NCBI GenBank assembly: GCA_005406025.1
Contig: BGZK01000718.1
Span: forward strand, 124,001-188,000
Direction of reading: 5' to 3'
DNA: 64,000 bases
From: Eumeta japonica
Lineage: Eukaryota; Arthropoda; Insecta; Lepidoptera; Psychidae
Part shown: piece by piece, positions 11,965-23,608 of the stretch
How positions within the stretch are numbered: position 1 is the stretch's first letter
Layout of the letters: the number at the start of each line of letters is the position of its first letter
Position numbers and translations under genes: made by a program
Notes under the pieces: model-generated
Database searches by the model: none
Told to the model about the DNA's origin: nothing
The model's input: only the letters and a program-made list of their open reading frames with translations

Positions 11965-12970
11965 TATATTTCAAGTAAATTAAGAATATAGTATACAGCA
12001 TAGAATCTAGTCTCCATGGTATGCAGAGTCCGTATACCGGCCCGTACACGACGATAGAGTAGTGGCGATCGCATAAACAGGAGACGGAGATTAGGGTAAC
12101 AGTCTATATAGTTGCGTTTCTATAAACGTATTCTATCTTACTCTCTCACAGTGTAAAACCTATATACACACATATACACTCTTTCTTTTTCGTTATAAAC
12201 TTTCGTTTTATAAAATCCAATTCGCACCGTTCTAAAAGAAGTTTAACTTCATTAAATTAACAGTTTGGAAATTAAACAAGTGGACCGGATGTGCAAAATT
12301 GGACTACAAATTTTGAATCGAACGTTACCAAACTCTAATTCTAACATGTTGATTCTATCCGTCGTCATTCCACTGGCGCCCTTTGACAGCCCTAATCCGA
12401 AGTCGACCAGCATGGCTTAAGGTTGAAGTTCCTCAATATCGAGTAAAGTATGTGAGAAGTGCAAAATAAATTATGTAGCACGAAAATAAGCCCGTGTTTA
12501 GCATCGCAGATTTATACATATATGCACAATTTTAGTAATAAATGTAAGTTTACTTACAAGTTTTAATGTACAACTGTAATAATGCATTATAAAAAAAAAA
12601 AACGGCAAATAAAGATACTCTATCTATGTCTATGAAATGATACACCTACTTCTACGCCCGGATAGTCAAATTTTACACAACAAATAACTAAAAAGAAAAA
12701 CAATGTTTTTTTCAAGGAAATTAATGTAAATGGTCATTGTTTTGCCCAATTTTGTATTTTTATGTATTAGTCTGTATTTGAAAGAATATGTTAAACTGTA
12801 TTTTTAATTGTGTTCGCTGCATATATTTTGTGGATTTCTCAGAAAACGTCGAAAATTCACTGTGTTTAATTTGTACATTGATGTTTTTTGTTTACCTTTT
12901 TTTATGTAAGATTGACTACGTATGATACAAAGAAAACTTAAACAATGAAAAATGGAAAACAGGTAATTAT
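11965..12970. other. AT-rich spacer, no gene
   Basis: No gene or RNA is seen. A short GC-richer patch at 12355-12420 includes GGCGCCCTTTGACAG, a one-mismatch relative of the CTCF core on the minus strand, too weak to annotate. Confidence 0.45.
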
Positions 12971-12978
12971 CTCTATCA

Positions 12979-13655
12979 ACAATAACACCTATCTGGAACT
13001 AATGATTTCATCAACGGACCTAACCACAAAAGAAATTCATAGACGCATAGGTAATGTATGGAAATTGTATTGAGGTCCAAAAGAAGTCATGAGAAATAAG
13101 GAAATAAAATTAGACACTAAAAGAAAACTTCTCGATGTGTGTACATTGCCTGCCTTCACATATGTTCGCCAAACCAGAGCGACCACCGAAACTCACATTT
13201 GAAAAATGGGTATATGCCAAAACGCCATTAGAAGGAGCATGATGGGAAAGAGATTATAATATAGAATTAGGATCTTAACTATAAAAAGAACAAATAAGAT
13301 TGAAACATGTTAAAACAACTATCAGGAAGCTAAAGTGGAAGTGAGCAGGACAAATTGTTAGAGGAATAGAAGAATGGTCACAATCATTTATGTACTGGTT
13401 AACAAGCGACAGGAAAATAAATTTGAGTAGACCTCTCAGAAGGTGTGTCGATGAAATAAAGGCTGCTGCAGCTGTTACGAGACCCAGAAAAGTCAGGAAT
13501 ACAGAAGAATAGCGACAGTCGGGGGAGGCCTTTGCCAGTAGGCAAACAGACAGTGTTAAGGTTATTTAGTTTTTAATTTCTTAATTTAAAGGAAACATTG
13601 TAAAAAGAAATATCTGAGTAAAGGCTCAATTTATTAGGCTTATTATTATTATTAT
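12979..13655 (+). mobile_element. 5'-truncated non-LTR retrotransposon (RTE/LINE-like 3' end)
   Basis: Only the C-terminal end of the reverse-transcriptase ORF and the 3' tail remain. Reading across frames gives, in order, TYLELMIS, RRIGNVWKLY, a KRKLLDVCTLPAFTY block (the CxLPxxTYG signature), KLKWKW near 13330, RRCVDEIKAAA near 13440, then GEAFASRQTD and a stop at 13567-13569. A 3' tail ends in (ATT)n at 13641-13655. This order is the C-terminal region of insect LINEs of the RTE-like type. 5' truncation is normal for target-primed insertion. Several stops and frameshifts make it inactive. The exact clade was assigned from memory and is less certain than the LINE call. Confidence 0.82.
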
Positions 13656-13659
13656 GTCA

Positions 13660-15060
13660 AACTGCAAACAAAAAATAAAATGTGGCGATTTGTTTTTCCT
13701 TTAAAAAAATGTTTCCTTTTCTTCCCTTTCCTTTAAATGTTTTAAACTGTTTTTAACGCTTTCATTCACTTAAAGTTTGCTTTTTCCAATTAAAAAATAC
13801 TTTTAACCCACAGATTTGATTTGAAAAAAAATTCTCCTTAACGTCGTATATACATTTCCTTTATATGAAACCATTTTTCAAAACATAAAGATGTAAACAT
13901 GAGGGTATGTTTTTCTTAAAACGACTTAGCATTGGTCATATTTTTCTCAGTAATCATAGTTCATATTTCAATTTTTATAGAGAAGAACAGGACCACATTT
14001 AAGTTCAACGTATATAATAACGCAATGATTAGATGAGGTCGAATGTAGTTCTTTCAACTTAAGAACATTTTAAAGGTGGGGAATGCAATTTAGAAACAAA
14101 AGGGAACATTTTTGCAATAAAAAAGAGGTATAACTTGAAAAATCACGTTATTTCGTTTTTTGCTCGGACGACACACAAATATTTTTTTGTTCATTAAGTT
14201 GCAAATATGTATTTATAAATCATAGCATTCGTAACTTCAACGTTTAAGATTGATTAAGAGTGCAAGTCTTACTGTGTCCCTTATGCCATAAAAAGATTGA
14301 CGAATAGAGTAATAATAAAAAATAAAATTGTTTTATATTTTTTTTTAATTTGTTAATTTTTTCGCCATAGCGAAAAATTACTAAAAAGATGTTAATCTAA
14401 ATTATTATGTACTTTGATTATGTTTAGATATCACACATGGAATACATTTATCTGCGATCACTAAGTCTTGCTTACAATTTTTACCACAACGGTTCATAGA
14501 TGGCGTTGCAAGTGTCCATATTTCAATTATACAACAATTCCATACGCACAGATAAACGTCTTATATCGCCTTATAATGAAATATGGACTTTCATACCGAA
14601 TGCAGTGAATATTCTCAATTCAAGCCTCACTATTGATCGTCGCGTTCGCACGCATGAGTGTTCGAAGCTTTCGAGTTACAGCAAAAAGTTGCGAGTCCCT
14701 CGCCAAAGTAGGGCGGGCCGCTGCAAACGAGCTTTTTTTCTTAAGCACTAGTGTCACTGATGCCGGCGAGGAAAGTGCCGAAACAATACATACTCGTGTA
14801 TGGAGGTTTTGGTGAATATGTTCAGTTTGACCGTTCAGTGGGTTAGCTGTTTAGTGACGAGTTTCGGCTACTTCATTCGAGTGGCATCTGCATTCGTTAT
14901 TTATTTATAATTATGTGTGTTGAATTAGTCGGATAAAACGATTGAGAGATGAAAGAAATGTCTACTCTATTAGATCTCTTTACGTGTTATTCTGAAAGTA
15001 ATCTGATTGATAAATATAAATTACAATTTTTATAAAATAAAATTTACTATAAAACAAATA
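13660..15060. other. AT-rich spacer with a slightly GC-richer part
   Basis: No gene is supportable. 14500-14830 is less AT-rich and holds two overlapping chance frames (83 and 60 codons). AGATGGCGTTG near 14498 resembles a phrase common at insect repeat ends, but no full element can be drawn. Confidence 0.45.
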
Positions 15061-15063
15061 TTA

Positions 15064-15469
15064 CTCTCTAAAACTGAATTAGTAGAATTTTTACTAATTG
15101 AAGTAGTAATAGTAGAAACTACATCAAAATTAGTAATTTTTAGTTGAATCTACTACAGATTTACTAAGTTTGTAGGCGTTACTTTTCAATTAGTAATTTT
15201 TCACTAATTGAAAAAGTAATATGGCCCAACTTCACTACTGAATTAGTAGTTCTGAATTAGTAGTCACTTGACAATTAGTAAAATAATCACTTTTATAATA
15301 GTAGAATTATACTTTTAATTAGTAGAAAATTTACAATTTTAATTTGTAATCATTTCTACTAATTGAAAGAGTGGATAACCACTTATTGCTGGTCGTATAC
15401 TTTGGACATCTTAAAATAGTAGCTATTGACTATTAATTAGTGGTTTTCCACTAATTCAGTTTTAGAGAG
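15064..15469. mobile_element. Palindromic MITE with TA target-site duplication
   Basis: The element is 406 bp with perfect 20-bp terminal inverted repeats (CTCTCTAAAACTGAATTAGT at the left, its complement at the right), flanked by TA at 15062-15063 and 15470-15471. The interior is saturated with AATTAGT and ACTAATT in both orientations, making nested hairpins such as 15181-15218. There is no coding capacity. TA duplication fits Tc1/mariner-type mobilisation, but no matching autonomous element lies in the window: neither mariner here shares the TIR. Confidence 0.9.
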
Positions 15470-15474
15470 TAGGT

Positions 15475-16200
15475 TAATAATATAGTTTTGTTAATATTGT
15501 GTCGTCTTATTTTTGCGAGAGAAAAGTAAGAAATTTTTTTTTTAAATGCGTAACTGCACGCTTTACAATACTCCTTTAAGTATTGATAAAAAACAAAAAA
15601 AAATTGAAGTGCCATTTATAATATATTGCTGCAAATATTGCTTCCTAATTTCTTTAAAACGGATGCGTTAAGAAAAGATAGATTTACATGCTACTAGATG
15701 TCGCCACTAAAAATTGCAATACCCATATGTGTTATGGAATTTCATTTCCAATGCTATATTTTTATTAATAACAAATTAACGACACCGAAATAAACAATAA
15801 TTTACAATAGAATAGTATTTGCTATAATTCTAATCAAAAAAAAAAAAAGGCTAAAATGGATTCTTTTACAAATAATCGTATTTCTGAATTGTTCATAATT
15901 GATAGATGGGAAATATTTCTTAATTACTTTTTTCGCTTCTATTACATTCAATAATTTTTGAAACTGACAGTAATTCTTTTATGGAACGATAACACTCTTA
16001 AATGCTCCGCATTATGAGACGAGAAAAATAGTACAACGATGCTACCTCAATGCGTTAGAGATAAATAATAAATTGAAATAATTTATTACATGTAGTTATA
16101 AATTATGTATACCTACATTTGCAAGAAATAATTCCCTATGAATACAGTGCGAGATATGATATACTATTTCAATGTATTTATCTCATATATTCTCTAGTAC
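15475..16200. other. AT-rich spacer, no gene
   Basis: No gene, RNA or element identified. Confidence 0.5.
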
Positions 16201-16209
16201 AGACGTCAT

Positions 16210-16880
16210 AAATGTATAATGTATTTGAAGTTATCACGCGCGTAAACATAAATGAAGCCATCACACGAATTCTACGGCCTATATGCGATAACCGACGCGA
16301 ACTGTCCTTAACATTTACGACTGCCGCTTGAGTAGAATGCGCCATAACTTTAAGTGAGAGAAAATACAGAAAAATCAAATAAGACAATAATGGAACAGTA
16401 CATTCGTTTTAGCTCGTCCCTTCGCATCGCTTTCGAGATGGAACATTGAGAAATTTCAGGCGAATAGACAAAAACAGCTATTAGCCTAAGCAAAACAGCC
16501 CGTTTACCGTTTATTTTTGAGGGAATAAAAAAATGCAATAACCGAGGACAAAAGGAGGGAGCATTCCTTCAGCATCGTTCGGACGTTCTTACGGGCGGCA
16601 AAAACCGAATGAAATATGAATAAAACTCGAGCAATATCGTAAGAAAATACGATTGTCGTAAAGCAACCGGTAGGGGGCGCTTATTTTGCGGTATTCCTTC
16701 GGGGAAATAAAAGGAAAAACGGAAAAACACCCCGCCGCGAGGGGACGAATAATTTTCACTGTAATACGTATCGGTGAATAAAGAGGGCGCTTGTAACTGG
16801 TTATTACTTCATTGTTTAGTGCGCTCGGTATCGATTGAGGTTACGTGACTCCAGTTTTTTTTTTCCTCTTCATCGCACCA
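16210..16880. promoter_or_regulatory. GC-rich block with two CTCF-like motifs, candidate insulator
   Basis: This is one of the most sharply bounded CpG-rich blocks. CCGGTAGGGGGCGCT at 16667-16681 matches the core of the CTCF consensus (YAGRKGGCR), which is conserved between vertebrates and insects. AAGAGGGCGCTTG at 16781-16793 matches with one mismatch at the first core base. Both are on the plus strand about 112 bp apart. Paired CTCF sites occur at insect chromatin boundaries. Open frames of 60-69 codons here lack coding character. Insulator function is inference. Confidence 0.4.
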
Positions 16881-16899
16881 AAACTTCTCGACGTAATAA

Positions 16900-18590
16900 C
16901 ACTATTGTCCTAAGCGCTAGAAAATAATAAGGCTCTATTGTCTAGGCAGAAATTACATGTTTGATATTTCGTTCGGACGAAAACTAATTCCTTGTTCTTG
17001 TGTAACCGTGTTGTATGAAAGAAAGTGCAATTAAAATTCATCAGAGTTGTAAGAATTTGAATTTGATAGAGTTTATGGTTAAAGTTGATCAATTTTATGT
17101 TTTTCGTTATAACGTGCCGTTGGATACAAAAACGTAAAATGTTAACGAAGGCAATGAAATAAAACTTTTAGTCGATGAAATTATTATATTAGTCATTGAA
17201 GATGTGATTAGAATGGTTTCTAAACTAACTTAATTTTGTTGTTTGAAAGAAATGAAGAAAAGTTAAAAATGTATCTAAGGAAATATTCAAACTTTAAATG
17301 TAATTAAATAAATGTCAATAAAGGAATGTTTTTTTTTTTTACACTAATGACCTGTATTATAAGCTTTATATTTCGTCTTAGATTTAGATAGATTTAATAT
17401 TGATAAAATCATTCAAATAAAATCAATCAAGATAAAAGAATTAACATCGAAATCTTTTTAAGTTTTTCTTTTTAGAGTAATTTTTGAACTCAATACTTCT
17501 AAAAAATTCGATGTGTTGCGTAACTGTTCGTGCATATTTTTGTGTAACTCATATATAAACACGAAATCTAATAATGAAATAAGTATCGGGTTTCTAATTT
17601 CACGGCCTATCCTTGTATTTTATAAGGTTCCTTATAATATTTTTTCTTCGAAATCATAATAGCAAGTATATTATTAAGCTAGCATAACCTCCATTGATTT
17701 GGTCTGTCTTTTTCCATCCAACATTCTCTATGTCATAAGCATCTTACTACAAAATCTATTTTTTTATAATCAAATAAACTATTTCCTATCTTTACATATT
17801 CGCGGTAAATTATATCAAAAGATAAAAAGACTAATTATCATATTAAGCAATTACGTAAAGCAAAGTATGTATAGAAAATCTTTTAAATATTACGGTTAAC
17901 GATTACGAATTTAGTTTTCTTTTATTGCAATTATCCTTATGTTCTTCCATTCATCTCTCTCCATTTCTTACAGCGTAATGAAAAAAAGACCTTTTTCTAA
18001 TATGAAACTGAAAATGATCTTGTTGATTGTGACTACAGAACCCTTGCTTATGAGCGGCAGGTTTTGCATGGTTGATTTGTTTTTTTTTGATTCTGTAACC
18101 TAGAGACATCACAATTCTTTCATGTTAAATTATACAAAGTTCATTAACGCAGTAAGGAGTTTCTGACGTTTTCTTTCAAAAAGACAAATAGTTTTTTTTT
18201 CCACCTATGTAAGAATCAAATGCAAGATATATAAAAGGAGGTTTCCATTTTTACTTAAAAAAATGCACATTTTTGCAAAATAACTTGTTAATTAAATGCA
18301 AAAAAAAGTTGTTTTTGGTTTTGAAGTCGTAGAATAAATGATAGTATATTATTTTATTATTTATTTAAACATTAAATTTCGATTTTTGTGAATAAAATTT
18401 GTAATTGTATTTGAGCTGATAGCATTCTACGCGATGCTTACGCGGACATATTCTTCATTATATAACTTTTTCATTACAACAGTATTAGTTTTAAGGGAGG
18501 TTTTGAAGTGAAACTTCTAATGCAACTTCCAACAAGGTTACTTTAAATGTTTTACGCTACCATGGAGGGGGTATGAAAGCACTGTTGCGT
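16900..18590. other. AT-rich spacer, no gene
   Basis: No gene, RNA or clear element. The 66-codon frame at 17699 is hydrophobic and AT-driven with no recognised motif. Confidence 0.5.
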
Positions 18591-18595
18591 TAAAC

Positions 18596-18760
18596 GTTCA
18601 ACGCTCCTGGGGACGGGCAATAGAAAGAGACAGAGCGAGAGGGAATGCGTGGCACTCGAACGCATGCGCGTAGTATACTTGTTACAGGCCAGCGCGAGCG
18701 TTAGCAACGAGTAGCGTCCAATATTCCAACGAAAGAGAGAGAGAGAAAGAAAGATACACT
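18596..18760. promoter_or_regulatory. GC-richer block ending in a GAGA tract
   Basis: CpG-rich sequence with CGCATGCGCG (18661-18670) is followed by a GA tract at about 18733-18756. GAGA tracts recruit GAGA-factor-type proteins in insects. The phrase TGGCTCTACCAC at 18771-18782 recurs at 25544-25555, so part of this may belong to an interspersed repeat. Confidence 0.3.
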
Positions 18761-18987
18761 TGACTACAGAATGGCTCTACCACTTTTAAACATTCGTAAT
18801 TACAGTTTTTTGTTTTCTTTTTACTTTTGATTTATATTTCATTTTCTCTACATAATTTACGCATAGCCTTCTTTCTGAACGTCATATTCAATATTTAAAT
18901 GTTCTTAGACCAATTCTATTCTCAAATTATTATATATTATATTACAATAAGCATGTTTTATTTGATTATGAAAAACATATGGTGGCT

Positions 18988-19140
18988 CAGTGAGGAGTAG
19001 TGGCTCAATGTTTAAAGTGACGAATTGGAAATTTTAGTGGTCGGGATCTCAATTTTTCCGAGAAGATTCAAAACACGTGAAAGTGATCTTTGGTGAGCCG
19101 ATGCTATTGACTTTAATTTGTCAGTTGTCGTTACATGATT
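18988..19140 (+). repeat. tRNA-derived SINE-like fragment (tentative)
   Basis: TGGCTCAGTGAGGAG resembles a Pol III A box, and a weak B-box-like string follows about 50 bp later. No cloverleaf can be formed, so it is not a tRNA gene. It is offered as a possible SINE relic. Confidence 0.25.
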
Positions 19141-19429
19141 TGTTAACTTTTGTAATAGAGAAAAAAATATCAAAGATACTTCTTTCGAAATAGAGATTTA
19201 CGTTTTACACGCAAATGGGACCGATTGTCCTCCTAATTTTCCACGTAAATTAATCCATACAACCATTTCACAACGCCAGTTGGCTTTTTTAAAATTGATA
19301 CTAGCTTTTATTTTAAAGGAAAAAAAAATGTGTTGCATTCGACCTTTAAAAATACGAAAGCACGTGCATATTTTTAACGCTGTACCGCTGCGCACGGATT
19401 GCGTGCGCAACGCTACGTGACATTAATAG

Positions 19430-19510
19430 TTTATCACTGTGTCACCTTGAGAACAATACCTGGGTTCGATCCTATCCACGAGTGAAATAACCAATAAGTT
19501 ATTATGATTG
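19430..19510 (+). repeat. SINE-like fragment with a B box
   Basis: GGGTTCGATCC near 19461 matches the Pol III B-box consensus, but no acceptor-stem or anticodon-stem partner is present. It is a tRNA-derived relic at best. Confidence 0.3.
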
Positions 19511-19514
19511 AGGC

Positions 19515-20140
19515 AAATTTTTGATAGCTTTAAAATCTTCGTGTATTAATCCATTTTTCCTAGGGATAAGATACTATTATTTGCAATAAAAAGCAACTGA
19601 CGAATAATTAGCTAGAAAAAGACATATTTAAGTCGGTAAAACGCATAATATGTTTTTAAAAACCTACTGTTGGTAAATAAAACATTTATCGCTATCCACG
19701 AGTGCAAAATTTTTACTGCGCCATACGTGTGTGAGGTATTGTAGCACAAAAAAAAATCTGCGTTTTCAGCCACAATAGGTAAAGGAAACATCTCGAAGCG
19801 TCTTTATGTTTACGGTTATATATTGTTGTATCTTAAAACAAGTAACTAATTACTATGAATTACAATTTCTCAGAAAGGTATTTTAAAGTTATAAAACAAA
19901 ATGACGGTAATTTCGAACGACTCAACACAACAAAAACATTTTAATTCAAAATTTAATGGTTTGGTTGTCATATCGTAGGCGCAAAATTAGCGTACGTTAT
20001 AGCCAATGTAGATTTAATGGTACTTGAGTTCTGTCTGGTAGATATATAATAAATTAAACTATGTTGGGTTAGGGCATATCATTTTTCTTCGCGGTATACG
20101 GACTGTTAAAGCCCTAGACGAAAATGGTTTTAGCCCAATT
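19515..20140. other. AT-rich spacer, no gene
   Basis: No gene, RNA or element identified before the lepidopteran repeat. Confidence 0.5.
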
Positions 20141-20258
20141 GCATATTTAAAAAATCGGCCAAGGGAGTATCGACCCACATGAAAATTAGGATTCCGTGAT
20201 TGCATGTCAGCATATATGCGGACTCAGAAAGTGGTTTTTGTGTGATACTATGAATATA

Positions 20259-21495
20259 CTCACATAGTCACTCTAAAATTATAGAGATGCAGAAAAATTA
20301 GATAAGCAAGACACAACAGATTTACATATGTACAAAGTAATATTCTTCGGCGTCAATACACTCTAGTAGAAGAATTTTCCACAAACCGAAAGTATCGCGC
20401 CCGTCGTTTACAGAAATAAAGTCAAAATATTTAGTAATTGCGCAGTCGATCTCATCTTCTAATGTAAAACGGCGATGTTGCAATATTTTATTTTTAAATA
20501 AAAACAAGCAAAACACGCATAATTCAAAATTCGGTGTGTAGGGCGGATGCTATAAGACTATAATGTTATTTTCCTTCAATAATTTGACAATGAGCATAGC
20601 GATATGAAAGAATGCGTTGTCGTGATGCAGCATTAAGCTGTTAATTTTAAGAATCTGGAGAACTTCCGGCAAGCATGCACCAGGCTGATGTCACAGTTTT
20701 CTGTACTTTAATAGCTACAACCAAGTCTGTACTCGTAAAAAACACGGTACATATAATTTACTTCATAGCACGTACTTTTTCCACGACATTCGGAGTTGGA
20801 ACATCTTAATGAACTCATAGCCTATTTCTTTGACGTGTAGGCAAGCCATATATTTCATCAACTGCTAAAGTTTTGGATAGTATCGGTGACCGCCTTCATT
20901 CATTATCTTTAATGTCTGTCGGCTGATCACTACGCATTCAGATTTTCGGTGTTGTGTAAGATGATGTAAAACCCAACGAGAAACAATCTTCTTTATTTCA
21001 AAATTCATCATATAAGGTTTTATACAATGCTGCAGCTCCAATCCCAAGAGTATTCTGAATCATGTGGTAGGTCAAACGATTGTTATGTCTATCATTTTAA
21101 GAAGACGGGCGGCACTATCTGAAGTTACTGTTGAAACAGACCTTCCCATATGTTCTTCATTTAAAGTAAAGTTGCGTTCATTACGAAATTCTCTAAACCA
21201 TCGAAACACAGTGGCTCGAGGTAAAGCTTCATTATTAAACTCTATTGTAACCGCTGCACAGATTACTCTTTGGATAGACATACCTTACAATTATGATATA
21301 TCAAAGCTCACCAGTGCTCACGTTTCAAATAAATTACTTGTTTCACAGAAACACGCTACAACACCTACGTCTAAGAACGCGAGAAGTGACTACTGCGTGC
21401 AATTTTGTAGTGAAACGGACTTGCACGCATGCGCCATCACAACCGTGGGAAAATCGGCGTTTTACAGTAGCTCCATAATTCTAGAATGGCCATCG
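20259..21495 (-). mobile_element. Full-length inactive mariner transposon (copy B), nested
   Basis: The element is 1237 bp with TA on both sides (20257-20258 and 21496-21497). Degenerate terminal inverted repeats of about 28 bp share a TCTARAATTATRGAG core: CACTCTAAAATTATAGAGA at the low-coordinate end and CATTCTAGAATTATGGAG on the other strand at the high-coordinate end. The ends are confirmed by comparison with the uninterrupted repeat copy near 54775-54800. Its TIR differs from copy A (TTAGGTC), so this is a different mariner lineage. Confidence 0.9.
20322..21281 (-). pseudogene. Mariner transposase pseudogene (DD34D type)
   Basis: Minus-strand blocks in order: ATVFRWFREFRN, the N-terminal helix-turn-helix signature, at about 21175-21215; GRSVSTVTSDSAARL; SRWVLHHLTQHRKSE near 20935-20980; LAVDEIYGL with the first Asp at 20857-20859; HHDNAFFHIAML with the second Asp at 20619-20621; HPPYTPNFELCVF; QHRRFTLEDEI; and a final EEYYFVHM before the stop. 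The third catalytic position (codon 20514-20516) encodes Val instead of Asp, 35 codons from the second Asp, so the 34-residue spacing is intact but the site is dead. Several frame changes and stops lie between 20640 and 20870. The start is the ATG complement at 21279-21281. The plus-strand 153-codon frame at 21064 is an antisense shadow. Confidence 0.92.
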
Positions 21496-21989
21496 TATTA
21501 TTTGAGTTTGCGGTTTCACGGCTAACATCGCCTAAAACCGGACTCGCATAGGACGGATCTTAAAATGTTACGATTTTCTTTTTCCATAATTTTACATGGT
21601 TCATAGACTTAAATTTATTATCTATTTCATGCAACCAACAATGTCATCTAAGTAATTTGCAATGGAAATTGCACAACATTTATTTTTTACATCTCCAAGC
21701 ACATTTTATAAGTTCGTCTACAATTACTCGTCAACTTGTAAAGCCTACTTGTAAAACCTGCTATGCAAACCCATGCTAAATTACAGATTTCTAGTAGTAC
21801 TAGAGTCTCTGAGCTAAATCACCGACAGACAGACGGACGGTCGGACACGGGGAAAGTATGAGGATTCCATTTTGGAGCCGTAAAAAAAAGTAGAATTGTT
21901 ATTTCTGTATTACAAAAACAAAAAAAAAATAAAGCTTCTCAATATACGAAATGTAAATAAATCAACAAAAACCACCTTCTCCGACTGTA

Positions 21990-22300
21990 AGTACATCCCC
22001 GTAAAGTCAATATTTGATATCCGAGCGCGGCCCTTCAACCGGCGGCGGCGGCGCCCGGAAATTATAGTACAATGTCTACTGGTGACATTCACCCGCCCGC
22101 GCGTCATTTCCTACCGAAATGGGGTTTTTGGGGTAAAACGGACACGCGAAGATTTCTTTTTTTAACCGACAATACTTAATTAGATTTCTTTAGGAAAGCG
22201 GGCCGAGTGACGTGTTTGAAAAAGGTTTTAGACACGTATAACGGATATACGTGCAAGCGCAGTTGAGGTCGAAGTTACTATGTACCTCCCGTTTAGCGAA
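21990..22300. promoter_or_regulatory. GC-rich island, candidate cis-regulatory block
   Basis: 22023-22060 is almost pure G and C (GCGGCGGCGGCG steps). The flanks to about 22300 remain CpG-rich against AT-rich surroundings. Frames on both strands are open but biologically unconvincing (Arg-rich from the GCGGCG steps). It begins about 100 bp from the split repeat. Confidence 0.3.
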
Positions 22301-22309
22301 AGTGTTGAT

Positions 22310-23600
22310 TGTAAAGAAAATACATACAAAGTAACGATTTATTTTTGCGATTATGTTTCACAAAACACCGGTGCAGCAAATAGATGTGAATTATTATTTA
22401 TCTCATAACTAATCATAAATTGTGATAAATTCTTATATTAAAAAGGTATAACTTTTTGAATGAAATTCTTGGAATATATGGTGCAACTTTAAAATATGTC
22501 TAGAATTTTACATAAACTTGTTTGCGGTAAATTGAAAGTAATATTAGATACAAACGTCATGCAAGTATTGATTTATTTAAAAGTTGCCAATAATTTAATA
22601 AAAATATAATATTTTTTTGGCTGATTCCGAAAAGAAAAGCATGTTCATTCTTTTCTTTTGCAAAAAAACGCAATCTATTCACATCTCGTCTCTCGAGGAC
22701 CATAAACTATAAATAAAACTATTTCGGACTACACAGCGGCTGTCGAGTTGTGATAACGGTATATAGCAATATGTTTGATATTGCTGTACCGCAGGAAAAT
22801 ATTACAATATTGCAACCAAAAACTATTGGCGTAAAAAGAGATTATGTTTTAAAACACATACTGCACTCGGTCTTTGCTATTATTGAAGTAATACATGGGC
22901 AATATTGAATGCTTTTGGATTCTCATTAAATAAGACCGCAAATTGCGTTTATGATATATTTATTGTTTTCCAAAATAGATTCCCTCACTATTTACACACT
23001 TCTGTATTCTTTAGAGGTGTTGTAAAAAATAGTCAGCCGCCTTCGTTCGGGAGGTCTTCAATAGCGTGTTAGAGTCATATATGAGTCATATACGATAACC
23101 ATCAAGTGCACAGCTTCCGAACTTTCAGATTAGATGCAAAACCTTTGGCACTAGGCTTATATTGCTACCTAATACAGTTTAAATTCGTACACAAGTATTT
23201 TTTTATTAGTTCCAATTAGTTGTTGTACAATATCAATATCAGTTTCGGTAACAGAATTCGCCGGCGACGTGCACGCAAATCAATCGTCAATAAGGTGATT
23301 AAATCCACGTCTGATTTCACTGAGTTAGGAATAAAAGATACAACATGGAGCTTAATCACCAAATGCCAAATCTGGCAATTTTCCTTTTGCCTTGAGCCAT
23401 AGCGAAAATCGTAAAATATCATAGCGCAAATATTATCTCGACTTAAATTTATTTCAAAGCCGACACACAATTGGCAACGATACCATAATGAAAAAACAAA
23501 GAATAATCCTCATAAACTAAAACGTAATCTACTTTCACAGAGTTATATTACCAAAAACAGTTTTTTAAATATTCTTAATACAAATGGCCCATTCTAAAAA
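22310..23600. other. AT-rich spacer, no gene
   Basis: No gene or RNA is recognisable. Frames at 23216-23470 on both strands overlap each other and have no motif. Confidence 0.5.
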
Positions 23601-23608
23601 TTTCCAGA

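Larger units (their letters stand above)
20147..21890 (-). mobile_element. Lepidopteran interspersed repeat (TTTTTTAGGGTTCCG family), split by a mariner
   Basis: Read on the minus strand, 21890 to 20147 follows the copy at 54142-54882. It has the CGGCTCCAAAATGGAATCC-like start, then the GTCCGTCTGTCTGTC tract (near 21825-21845). A GTAGGCTTTACAAGTTG phrase (near 21736-21752), CCGTCCTATG (near 21550) and TTCATAGTATCACAC (near 20241-20255) follow, ending with GGCCGATTTTTTAAA at 20146-20160. Cutting out 20259-21495 leaves about 500 bp, which is short of the 740-770 bp of the other copies, so some internal sequence has also been lost. The family is common in Lepidoptera; its transposition class is not clear from sequence. 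Confidence 0.8.

Noticed and set aside
11834..12049. 71-codon ORF with an Arg-Glu run
   Set aside because: The run is a translation of the TC microsatellite.
19455..19480. tRNA gene suggested by a B box
   Set aside because: No acceptor, D or anticodon stems can be paired around it.
21064..21525. 153-codon plus-strand ORF
   Set aside because: It is the antisense of the mariner copy B transposase and its flank; the minus strand carries the recognisable protein motifs.
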